A stretch of DNA of 6,074 bases from JANOYJ01 sp031373225. Its GTDB lineage: Bacteria; Pseudomonadota; Alphaproteobacteria; Rhizobiales; Rhizobiaceae. The notes below the pieces were generated by a model. The model did no database searches. It worked only from the letters and a program-made list of their open reading frames with translations, and had not been told where the DNA came from. The stretch is from the NCBI GenBank assembly GCA_031373225.1, contig JANMMM010000243.1:1-6074 (forward strand), written 5' to 3'. Shown piece by piece: positions 1 to 6,074 of this stretch. Positions within the stretch are counted from its first letter, which is position 1; each line of letters begins with the position of its first letter. A program made the translations under genes and the position numbers.

Positions 1-230
1 TGAGCAAATACCGCCTCGCCAAAAACATCGGCGTCCCGGCGCAGCGCATCGGCGACATCATCGCCGGCAAACGCGGCATCACCGTCGACACGGATTTGCG
101 CCTGTGCAGGTTTTTCGGCCTGTCGGACGGCTGGTGGCTGCGGCTGCAGGCGGGGTATGACACGGTCATCGCCAAGCGGGAAATGGCCGGGGAGCTGGAG
201 CGGATTGTGCCGCTGGAGCGGGCGGCTTGA
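1..230 (+). CDS. higA: HigA-type antitoxin, Xre-family helix-turn-helix (5' end missing)
   Basis: Only the last 75 codons are present; the first complete codon starts at base 3 and the TGA is at 228-230. The visible protein begins SKYRLAKNIGVPAQRI and continues through IIAGKRGITVDTDLRLCRFF to end in IVPLERAA. This is the characteristic core of HigA antitoxins (Xre/Cro-type helix-turn-helix): the recognition-helix region around VPAQRIGDIIAGKR, then the TDLRLCRFFGLSDGWWL segment. HigA proteins bind and neutralise the HigB mRNA-cleaving toxin and repress their own operon. In the usual order higB precedes higA, so the toxin gene should lie just beyond the left edge. About 15-25 N-terminal residues are probably missing. 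Base composition is GC-rich (63% in one counted 60-base line), like smc and unlike the two genes that follow. A solitary HigA-like regulator cannot be excluded without the upstream sequence. Confidence 0.88.
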   Translation, partial: SKYRLAKNIGVPAQRIGDIIAGKRGITVDTDLRLCRFFGLSDGWWLRLQAGYDTVIAKREMAGELERIVPLERAA

Positions 231-297
231 ATTGCTTGATCTTCGCTGGGCTTATTAAACATGAGAAGATTCAGCGCGTAAGGCCGTACGCCAAACC

Positions 298-302
298 GGA
301 GA
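298..302 (+). promoter_or_regulatory. Shine-Dalgarno sequence GGAGA of the protease-like gene
   Basis: GGAGA lies seven bases before the ATG at 310, an ideal spacing. It supports this ATG over the next in-frame one at 361 (Met18). The 79-base gap after the antitoxin stop holds only a weak promoter candidate (TTGCTT at 232-237 and TATTAA at 253-258, spacing 15), which I do not trust on its own. Confidence 0.6.
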
Positions 303-309
303 CAAAGCC

Positions 310-1071
310 ATGTTTCTCGACGAGACGCTGTTGAGAAAGTTCGCTGCGCTCGGCGTTAATATGAACGGACTCATAGTGCCGGGACGGTCGGTAGAAAGCG
401 TGCTAGCACGCCATACATTTAACCTCGTCCTGTATAATGACCACGAGACCTATAAAGTCTCGCTGGTCGGCTCCGCCACTGCGGTCCGATTTAACGGACG
501 CTACGTCTTGCTATGCACCAACCATCAGCTTCAGGGGCAGGACCCTCAGCAGGTTTCTATGCTGAAGGACGATGGAAGCGTTCTGGTCACATCGGGTGGC
601 ATAAGGTCGTATCCTATGAGTGCCGAAACCGACGCTTACGACATCGCTGCATTCGACTTCACGGAGCCGGTCAACGATTACCCAGATTTGAAAAGGCGCT
701 TCTTTGATCTCAAACAGATGCCTTCCGACACACTTAACGTAAACGTGATTGCAATGCTATTGGCGGGCTATCCCGCAAACGATCAGATTTACGATATAGC
801 GGAGAACAACCACCTCGGACTCAGGCGTCAACATGTGGTATGCCTTCCTCACGCACAACCGTCTGACGAGGCGTTGTTGACTCTTCGAGCAGAGACTCCG
901 CTCGTAAACGAGCCAGATGGAATGAGCGGCGGGTCTGCGTTTGTAATACAACTTTTGAACGGCGAACCCCATGCCTATTTCGCGGGTATAATTGTGCGGG
1001 GTGGCAAGGAATTCTTCCACATCCTAAAAGCCGGTTTCGTGGTTGACTTCCTTCGAAGCGCATTCCTATAA
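310..1071 (+). CDS. Trypsin-like (chymotrypsin-fold) serine peptidase domain protein, family not recognised
   Basis: A 253-residue soluble protein that I cannot assign to a named family, but whose motifs fit a chymotrypsin-fold serine peptidase in the right order and spacing. A strand and glycine (GSATAV, 54-59) lead to the histidine motif LLCTNHQL (His72). The aspartate motif AYDIAAFDF follows (Asp111), then the nucleophile motif DGMSGGSAF (Ser206). A final strand YFAGIIVRGG (223-232) resembles the segment that closes the substrate cleft. The domain fills nearly the whole chain; there is no PDZ domain, signal peptide or membrane segment, so it probably acts in the cytoplasm. The residue six before Ser206 is Asn200, not the Asp of true trypsins, so cleavage after Lys/Arg is not implied. 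Half of the ten isoleucines are coded by ATA, odd beside GC-rich smc and suggestive of transfer. It converges on the Mrr-type nuclease gene across a shared terminator. The family-level call is motif-based; the target and role are unknown. Confidence 0.8.
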   Translation: MFLDETLLRKFAALGVNMNGLIVPGRSVESVLARHTFNLVLYNDHETYKVSLVGSATAVRFNGRYVLLCTNHQLQGQDPQQVSMLKDDGSVLVTSGGIRSYPMSAETDAYDIAAFDFTEPVNDYPDLKRRFFDLKQMPSDTLNVNVIAMLLAGYPANDQIYDIAENNHLGLRRQHVVCLPHAQPSDEALLTLRAETPLVNEPDGMSGGSAFVIQLLNGEPHAYFAGIIVRGGKEFFHILKAGFVVDFLRSAFL

Positions 1072-1150
1072 GACCTTCCCTGTGTGTCCGAGAAAATTGT
1101 TTAGAGTGAAATATCTGACGGTTTGCCTGTCTGCAACTCGCCGCCTCTGA

Positions 1151-1184
1151 AACAAAAAAAAAGGCCCACAGGGCCTGTCTTTTA
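1151..1184. terminator. Bidirectional intrinsic terminator between convergent genes
   Basis: A perfect stem AGGCCC (1162-1167) and GGGCCT (1171-1176) closes a three-base ACA loop. On its left is an A-tract (aacaaaaaaaaaa, 1151-1162), which reads as a long U-run for minus-strand transcripts. On its right is GTCTTTT (1177-1183), a shorter U-run for plus-strand transcripts. It lies about 90 bases after the stop of the protease-like gene and about 47 bases after the stop of the nuclease gene, so it can end both. It should be stronger in the minus direction because the U-run is longer there. Confidence 0.8.
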
Positions 1185-1223
1185 AAACTTGGGTTCTGCG
1201 CGAGAAACTGATCGGCCCAACAA

Positions 1224-2246
1224 CTATGGCGCGCGCGCAGAGGTAAAGGATTGACGGAATGCCATGTTGTGAAACTGGACATCCCCAGGTCGCAAGTGGT
1301 GGGACATCAACGGCTCTTCATAGCGCTCGGCGGACGCACGTGATAAGTTCGGCCACTCTGCCAAACCGCAAAGCTTCACCAACCGGGAACCATCCACAAG
1401 GTCTACCCTATCAACACTGATACGATGCGTGGCACGAATTGCCGCTCTTTCTGCATGCTTTGTAAGGCTAGATGTTGTAACAAATACTCCCTTGGTTAGG
1501 CCCTCGATGACCATTGCACCAACAAATTCCCGCACTAAGGATACGCGAATGGGATGTTCAACCGAAGACATGCGCTTTACTTGCATGGCGTAGGTATCGT
1601 CTCCACTAACCAAAAGGAGATCGACGCCACCATCACCAGGTCCCCCGAGCCACTCAACTCTACAACTCATCGTTCGAGCGAAAATGCCAGCGACGAGTTC
1701 CTCCATTTTGTAAGGCTCAACCTTGAAAACGCTTTGAGGATGTCTGGCGATGTGACGCGCTAGGTCCGCTACGGGCACTTCCACGCTTGAAATGCTGAAC
1801 TCCTTTAGGATTGCTCTACGATGAATCGAGAAGGCTTCGTACCACCTGCCTTCTTGATTAACCGGCAGACAAGCATCGGTATCCCACCACCCACAGCCTC
1901 GACAACTGCGTCGCTCAATATACGTGAAGCGCCCACTCACATCGTTGTCGTTTAGGTGATCGATCTCTGAACCGCACCAACGACAAGTGTTGTAGTGATG
2001 CCAATCCCGAAACAGCTCAAATCTGGAGCGCCGCAAGGTGTCCCAATCAGTCATATAGCGGCGATACTCGGGTCTGGAAGGTCGCCCCGAGAAACTGGAA
2101 CTGCGCGGTCGCGGCAGCCCAAGTTTCTCAGCAGCCTTCTGGACATCTAGGGAACTTGGATCCGATCGATAGGTACCATCAGACTCCCGACACCAGAGTT
2201 CCACGAACCCGGTGTAACTCAGAACCTTTTTGTCGAGTGTGTCCAT
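1224..2246 (-). CDS. Mrr-type restriction endonuclease with N-terminal zinc-ribbon region
   Basis: A 340-residue protein, numbered from the ATG at 2246. Residues 1-85 match nothing I recognise and are rich in Arg and Ser. A probable zinc ribbon follows: CRWC (Cys88, Cys91) and CRGC (Cys115, Cys118), with His97 and Cys126 as spare ligands. Residues about 173-275 are a clear Mrr-type PD-(D/E)xK nuclease domain: the EPYKMEELVAGIF helix (Glu182/Glu183), then GGPGDGGVDLLL with catalytic Asp209, then MQVKR with Gln222 and Lys224. The family's later signature KGVFVTTSSLTKHAERAA follows. Such domains cut DNA using Mg2+; Mrr itself attacks methylated DNA, and most relatives serve in phage or plasmid defence. 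No methyltransferase or helicase gene adjoins it, which favours a modification-dependent (type IV-like) or otherwise self-sparing enzyme, but that is inference. A TTG at 2258 would add four residues; neither start has a clear Shine-Dalgarno. G+C is about 45% in two counted lines, well below smc, which fits acquisition by transfer. Confidence 0.88.
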   Translation of the reverse strand: MDTLDKKVLSYTGFVELWCRESDGTYRSDPSSLDVQKAAEKLGLPRPRSSSFSGRPSRPEYRRYMTDWDTLRRSRFELFRDWHHYNTCRWCGSEIDHLNDNDVSGRFTYIERRSCRGCGWWDTDACLPVNQEGRWYEAFSIHRRAILKEFSISSVEVPVADLARHIARHPQSVFKVEPYKMEELVAGIFARTMSCRVEWLGGPGDGGVDLLLVSGDDTYAMQVKRMSSVEHPIRVSLVREFVGAMVIEGLTKGVFVTTSSLTKHAERAAIRATHRISVDRVDLVDGSRLVKLCGLAEWPNLSRASAERYEEPLMSHHLRPGDVQFHNMAFRQSFTSARAP

Positions 2247-2248
2247 CG

Positions 2249-2289
2249 TTGAACGCAATTTTCAATTAGGAAGTTACTTCATCTGTCAG
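2249..2289 (-). promoter_or_regulatory. Candidate promoter/operator of the nuclease gene, with two palindromes
   Basis: Two small inverted repeats lie directly upstream of the nuclease ATG. TTGAA-N7-TTCAA spans 2249-2265, and GAAGT-T-ACTTC spans 2270-2280. Read on the minus strand, CTGACA (2289-2284) is a 5/6 match to a -35 box. A weak TAATTG (2268-2263) fifteen bases further on could be the -10. The second palindrome would then sit between the two boxes, where a repressor would block transcription. The -10 match and spacing are poor, so this is a suggestion rather than a firm promoter. No regulator gene is visible beside it. Confidence 0.3.
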
Positions 2290-2474
2290 CATGACTGTAA
2301 TGAATTGACGGGCGGTTTAGCGAGGCGAGTAGCGTCATCCGCTTACCAGACTACTAGCGGGTGCACCAAGACCTCCAGCGCTGAATCTATGTAAAACCCA
2401 ATTCTTTGGATTCGAGGCGGAATCGTTGGCTCCTGTACGAGGCGATCGCGCTGTTCTGTCAATCTGCAAATTCC

Positions 2475-2498
2475 ACGAGCTTCTAGGAATCCGCTCGT
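2475..2498 (-). repeat. Hairpin about 18 bases after the smc stop
   Basis: ACGAGC (2475-2480) and GCTCGT (2493-2498) form a perfect six-base stem around a twelve-base loop. TTC and GAA inside the loop (2481-2483, 2487-2489) could add three pairs beyond a bulge. It could stop smc transcripts or stabilise their 3' ends. On the smc strand it is followed by GGAATTTGC rather than a U-run, so it is not a textbook intrinsic terminator. The rest of the 270-base gap between 2247 and 2516 shows no convincing gene or RNA. Confidence 0.3.
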
Positions 2499-2516
2499 TC
2501 AATATTGTCTGGCCCC

Positions 2517-5500
2517 TCACCCCGCCTCCCGTATCCGCTCCGCCATCTCCAAATCCACGCTGACGAGCTGGCTCACCCCCTGCTCGGCCATGGTCACGCC
2601 AAACAGGCGGCTCATCCGCGCCATGGTGATCGGGTTGTGCGTGATGATGACGAATTTGGTCGAGGTGCTCGCGGCCATCTCATCCATCAGGTTGCAGAAT
2701 CTTTCCACATTGTGGTCGTCGAGCGGGGCGTCCACTTCGTCCAGCACGCAGATCGGGGCGGGGTTGGTGAGGAAGACGCCGAAGATCAGCGCCATCGCCG
2801 TCAGCGCCTGCTCGCCGCCGGAAAGCAGCGTCATGGTCTGCGGTTTCTTGCCGGGCGGGCGGGCGAGGATTTCGAGGCCGGCTTCCAGCGGATCGTCGCT
2901 CTCGACCAGCTGCAGTTCCGCCGTGCCGCCGCCGAACAGATGCGTGAAAAGTTTCTGGAAATGACCGTTGACCACATCAAACGCCGCCAGAAGCCGCTCG
3001 CGGCCCTCTTTATTGAGGCCCTGAATGGCCTGGCGCAGCTTCTTGATCGCTTCGACTATGTCGTCGCGCTCGGTGTTGATCAGCTCATAGCGCCCGGACA
3101 GCTCGCTCTGCTCCTCCTCGGCGCGCAGGTTCACCGCGCCGAGGCGCTCGCGCTCGATCTTCAGCCGCTCCAAGAGCTTTTCCGTCTCATCGACGCCGGG
3201 CAGCGCCTCGTCAGCGCCAAGGCCGGTCAGCTTGAACGCCTCATGTGGCTCGCATTGCGCCACGTCGCGGATGCGCGCCTCGATCTCGGCGCGCCGCTCT
3301 TCGGCAGCGGCAAGACGCTCTTCGGCGCGCACTCGGTTTTCGCGCGATTCAAACAGTTTCTGGTTCGTGTCGGTGGCCGCCTGATCCAGCTCGCGCTGCC
3401 GGTTTTCAGCGGCTTGAAGCTTGTCAGCGGCGTCCTTGCGCAGCCGCTCAGCATCAGACAACTGCGAGAGCAGCGCGCGGCGGCGGGCGTCGATTTCGTC
3501 CGGCGCGTCTTCGATGGAAGCGAGCTCATTTGCGGCCTCATTGCGCCGTTCGGTGAGCGTCGCGATCTGCGCCCCGGCGTTCTGGCCGCGCGCGACCCAG
3601 CTGGCGCGGTCAGAAGCAATTGTCTCCAAGCGCCTTGAACGGGCATCCGCCTCGCGCTTCATCCCCTCATGCGCCGCCCGCGCCTCGGCGAGCGCGCCCC
3701 GGTCATGCGCGACTTCGGAGGAAACGGCGCTGAGCCGCGCGGTCACTTCCGCCAAATCCGGCGCAGCGAGTAGGCCGGCCTCGGCGTCTTTCACCGCGCG
3801 CTGCGTCTCGCCCAAATCCGTCCCCAGCCGCGAGCGCGCTTCGTTCAGCACCGCCGCCCGGCTCGACAATTCGCCCGCCGCGCGTTCAGCCGCAGCCAGG
3901 GCTTCGCGCGCCAGCGTGACGCGGCGCGCGGCTTCCTTCTGCGCCTCGCGCGCCTGCCGCTCGGCATCGACGCATTTGGCCAGCGCCGCCTTGGCGTCTG
4001 TTTCCGCCTGAAGCACGCTGTTCAGTCTGGCGCTGGCTGCAGACACTTCTGCATCCAATTCGGCCAACCGGTTTTTCTGCGCCAGCCGCTGCGCCGCCGC
4101 CGTCGGCGCGTCGGCGCCGGCGATGAACCCGTCCCAGCGCCACAGCGCGCCCTGTTTGGTCACCAAGCGCTGGCCGGGACGCAATTGCTTTGCGAGCCTT
4201 GCCGCATCCGCTTCGTCCACGATGCCGATCTGCGACAGGCGGCGCTGCAGCTGTTGAGGGGCGCGCACATGCGCCGACAGCGGCGTCGCGCCATCCGGCA
4301 ACGCGGCAGTGTCATGGGCAAAAACTGAATCAGACCAATAGGCTGCGGCGGAACGGTCAAGCGGTGAATCAAGGTCCTCACCCAGAGCCGCGCCCAGCGC
4401 CGTCTCAAAGCCCTTGTCGACCCTCATCTGCTCGACGACCGACGGGAACAAGCCGTGCGATCCCGCCTGCAGAATTTTCGCCAGCGTGCGCGCTTCCGTT
4501 TCAGCCCGGCCCAGCGCCGAGCGCGCCTCCTGCACCGGCTCGCGCGTCTCGCCCTCGCGCTGGCGCAATGAAGCGACCTGCCGCTCAGCTTCGGAAACAA
4601 GGCTTTCGGCTTCCGTCTGCACTTTCTCGGCGGCATCCAGCTCCACGCGCTTCAGCGCCGGATCGGCAAGCCCCGAAATGCGGGCCTGAATCTGCTCCGC
4701 CTCGTCCGCGATCTTTTCCAGCTGCGCCGTCAGCCGCTCCAGGCGACCCTCGGCCTCGCGCTGCGCCCGTTCCAGCTGGCCACGCAAGGCGGAGGTTTCG
4801 GCGCGCTCATTGGTGACGGACAGCAGCGCCGCTTCGCTGTGCTTCAGCTTGGTGTCGGCGGCGTGAAACGCGTCGCGCCGCGCATGTTCCTGCGCAACTG
4901 CGTTTTCGCCCGCCGCCTTCAGGTCGCCCTCTTCCGCCGACAGGCGCGCCAGAATGCCCTCATTATCGCTCAGCAGCTGCTCTTCGCGCGCAATGTCGCT
5001 GACAAGCTGCTGCAATCGCCGCTCTAGGTCGGCCTTGCGGCTGCGCAGGCGCTCGGCCTCTTCTTCAATCTGCGCCTTTGCGATGGTCAGCCGCTGCAGG
5101 ATCGCGGCGGCCTTCGCCTCGCCGTCGCGCATGTCGGGCAGGTAATTGGCGTTGACGGCCTGATCCTTCACCGCTCCCATCTGCGCCTGCGCCCGCTCGG
5201 CGACGAGGTTCGTCGCGATATTCAGCGCGGAATTGGCTTCGCCCTGCTGCGTTTTGGCCTGTGTCCACCGTGTGTGGAGAAGAATGGCCTCGGATTTGCG
5301 GATGTCGGCGGAGAGCGTCTTGAAACGCGAGGCCTGCCGCGCCTGGCGCTTCAGGCTTTCGATCTGCGTGGCCAGCTCGGCGGTCACATCGTCGAGCCGC
5401 TCCAGATTGGTTTCGGCCGCCCGGAGCCGCAGCTCGGCCTCGTGGCGGCGTGAATGGAGGCCGGAGATTCCCGCCGCCTCTTCCAGCAGTGCGCGGCGCG

Positions 5501-5975
5501 CCTGCGGCTTCGCCTGAATCAGCTCGCCAATGCGCCCCTGCCCGACCATGGAGGGCGAGCGGGCGCCGGTGGACTGGTCGGCGAACAGGAGCTGCACGTC
5601 CTTGGCCCGCGCCTCCTTGCCGTTGATCCGGTAGACCGACCCGGATTCGCGCTCGATGCGGCGCGAGACCATCAGCTCGTCGGCATCGTTGAAACCCGAT
5701 GGCGCGGTGCGGTCGCGGTTGTCGAGGAAAAGCGTCACCTCCGCCGTGTTGCGCGACGGGCGCGTGCCGGAGCCGGAGAAAATCACATCGTCCATGCCGG
5801 AGGCGCGCATGTTCTTGTAGGAGTTCTCGCCCATCACCCAGCGCAGGGCCTCGACAAGATTCGACTTGCCGCAGCCGTTCGGCCCGACAATGCCGGTCAG
5901 GCCGCGCTCGATGTGGAAATCGGTCGGTTCGACGAAGGATTTGAAGCCGAGAAGGCGGAGCCGCGAGAATTTCAT
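2517..5975 (-). CDS. smc: Chromosome partition/condensation ATPase SMC
   Basis: Complete at 1152 residues, normal for alphaproteobacterial SMC. SMC homodimers, with ScpA and ScpB, form the ring-shaped condensin that compacts and separates sister chromosomes. The N-terminal head begins MKFSRLRLLGFKSFVEPT, with Walker A GPNGCGKS at 31-38 and a Q-loop-type VGQGRIGEL (Gln146). A long coiled coil runs from about 175 to 500, rich in Ala, Glu, Arg and Leu. The compact hinge spans about 505-625 (AGSHGLFPSVVEQM through LRPGQRLVTKQGALWRWDG). The returning coil follows to about 980. The C-terminal head has the ABC signature LSGGEQALTA from 1051, Walker B ICVLDEVDAP (Asp1079, Glu1080), the D-loop around 1083-1087 and switch His1113 in ITHNP. 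All ATPase residues are intact. The ATG start matches the usual family start, though no strong Shine-Dalgarno precedes it. It starts 54 bases after the preceding gene and is probably co-transcribed with it. The scpA and scpB genes are not in the window. Confidence 0.98.
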   Translation of the reverse strand: MKFSRLRLLGFKSFVEPTDFHIERGLTGIVGPNGCGKSNLVEALRWVMGENSYKNMRASGMDDVIFSGSGTRPSRNTAEVTLFLDNRDRTAPSGFNDADELMVSRRIERESGSVYRINGKEARAKDVQLLFADQSTGARSPSMVGQGRIGELIQAKPQARRALLEEAAGISGLHSRRHEAELRLRAAETNLERLDDVTAELATQIESLKRQARQASRFKTLSADIRKSEAILLHTRWTQAKTQQGEANSALNIATNLVAERAQAQMGAVKDQAVNANYLPDMRDGEAKAAAILQRLTIAKAQIEEEAERLRSRKADLERRLQQLVSDIAREEQLLSDNEGILARLSAEEGDLKAAGENAVAQEHARRDAFHAADTKLKHSEAALLSVTNERAETSALRGQLERAQREAEGRLERLTAQLEKIADEAEQIQARISGLADPALKRVELDAAEKVQTEAESLVSEAERQVASLRQREGETREPVQEARSALGRAETEARTLAKILQAGSHGLFPSVVEQMRVDKGFETALGAALGEDLDSPLDRSAAAYWSDSVFAHDTAALPDGATPLSAHVRAPQQLQRRLSQIGIVDEADAARLAKQLRPGQRLVTKQGALWRWDGFIAGADAPTAAAQRLAQKNRLAELDAEVSAASARLNSVLQAETDAKAALAKCVDAERQAREAQKEAARRVTLAREALAAAERAAGELSSRAAVLNEARSRLGTDLGETQRAVKDAEAGLLAAPDLAEVTARLSAVSSEVAHDRGALAEARAAHEGMKREADARSRRLETIASDRASWVARGQNAGAQIATLTERRNEAANELASIEDAPDEIDARRRALLSQLSDAERLRKDAADKLQAAENRQRELDQAATDTNQKLFESRENRVRAEERLAAAEERRAEIEARIRDVAQCEPHEAFKLTGLGADEALPGVDETEKLLERLKIERERLGAVNLRAEEEQSELSGRYELINTERDDIVEAIKKLRQAIQGLNKEGRERLLAAFDVVNGHFQKLFTHLFGGGTAELQLVESDDPLEAGLEILARPPGKKPQTMTLLSGGEQALTAMALIFGVFLTNPAPICVLDEVDAPLDDHNVERFCNLMDEMAASTSTKFVIITHNPITMARMSRLFGVTMAEQGVSQLVSVDLEMAERIREAG

Positions 5976-6029
5976 CGGCGCAGGCTCGCGGACGTGCGGA
6001 AGCCCGTCCGCCCGAACGCTATCGAAGCG

Positions 6030-6074
6030 TCAGAGCATGCCGTCGATGATCGCCGACATTTCCGCAATCGTCAG
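6030..6074 (-). CDS. 3' end of the gene upstream of smc, identity uncertain
   Basis: Only the last 14 codons are present (LTIAEMSAIIDGML, then TGA at 6032-6030); the gene continues off the right edge. It reads in the same direction as smc, with 54 bases between its stop and the smc ATG and no terminator in the gap, so an operon is likely. In many alphaproteobacteria the gene just upstream of smc encodes a DsbA/thioredoxin-type periplasmic disulfide protein. That is a guess from known gene order; fourteen residues cannot confirm it. That this is a coding end at all rests on the in-frame stop, the GC-rich codons and the spacing. Confidence 0.45.
   Translation of the reverse strand: MTIAEMSAIIDGML

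Larger units (their letters stand above)
231..2516. other. Low-GC accessory segment inserted between the antitoxin gene and smc
   Basis: Composition drops sharply between the two GC-rich flanks. Sample 60-base lines count 50-53% G+C in the protease-like gene and 45% in the nuclease gene, against 63% in the antitoxin gene and 68% in smc. The segment holds two convergent accessory genes and their shared terminator. I found no integrase, transposase, tRNA gene or clear flanking repeats, so the mechanism and exact ends of any insertion are unknown. The antitoxin gene may itself belong to the accessory block despite its GC-rich composition. Confidence 0.5.

Noticed and set aside
239..270. Inverted repeat ATCTTC-N20-GAAGAT after the antitoxin stop as a terminator
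   Set aside because: The loop is too long and the stem AT-rich, and no T-run follows.
821..1282. A 153-codon minus-strand frame across the convergent junction
   Set aside because: It overlaps the protease Ser206 region, runs through the terminator and into the 3' end of the nuclease gene. It has no recognisable motif.
1554..1763. A 69-codon plus-strand frame within the nuclease gene
   Set aside because: It is antisense to the Mrr catalytic motifs, which are clearly the coding frame.
2339..2360. Inverted repeat CCGCT-N12-AGCGG
   Set aside because: Five pairs around a twelve-base loop is likely by chance and nothing nearby gives it a role.
2370..2440. Possible tRNA-like stretch with GGATTCGAGGC resembling a T-loop
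   Set aside because: No matching acceptor stem, anticodon arm or D-arm can be drawn around it on either strand.
2505..3638. A 377-codon open frame on the plus strand opposite the 3' part of smc
   Set aside because: It lies wholly antisense to the C-terminal arm and ATPase head of smc, whose motifs are intact. Long open antisense frames are expected in GC-rich coding DNA.
4190..4816. A 208-codon plus-strand frame rich in Pro, Arg and Ala, opposite the smc hinge region
   Set aside because: The composition is that of a GC-rich antisense shadow, and the smc frame there reads the hinge cleanly.

Overview
The window looks like chromosomal DNA from a GC-rich alphaproteobacterium. The main evidence is a complete, typical smc gene of the alphaproteobacterial type (1152 residues, compact hinge) with strongly GC-biased codons. 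No marker in the window allows a genus to be named.

Layout, left to right. (1) Positions 1-230 hold the 3' end of a HigA-type antitoxin gene (+). Its expected toxin partner would lie off the left edge. (2) Positions 310-1071 (+) encode a 253-residue protein with no close family name that I recognise. It carries a readable chymotrypsin/trypsin-fold catalytic triad (His72, Asp111, Ser206 in G-M-S-G-G) and no signal peptide. (3) Around 1151-1184 lies a compact hairpin with an A-tract on one side and a T-rich flank on the other, a bidirectional terminator between two convergent genes. (4) Positions 1224-2246 (-) encode a protein with two CxxC pairs (probable zinc ribbon) followed by an Mrr-type PD-(D/E)xK nuclease domain. 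(5) Positions 2247-2516 form a 270-base non-coding gap with palindromes near the nuclease gene start and a hairpin just after the smc stop. (6) Positions 2517-5975 (-) are smc. (7) Positions 6030-6074 (-) are the last 14 codons of the gene upstream of smc.

Region 231-2516 stands out as an accessory segment. Hand counts of sample 60-base lines give about 50-53% G+C in the protease gene and about 45% in the nuclease gene, against 63% in the antitoxin gene and 68% in smc. The protease gene uses ATA for five of its ten isoleucines. An antitoxin, an intracellular trypsin-like protease and an Mrr-type nuclease side by side next to a core gene suggest a small defence-type island. No methyltransferase, helicase, nucleotide-sensing protein, integrase or transposase is visible. 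Whether the protease and nuclease cooperate or are just neighbours cannot be decided here: they are convergent, not co-transcribed.
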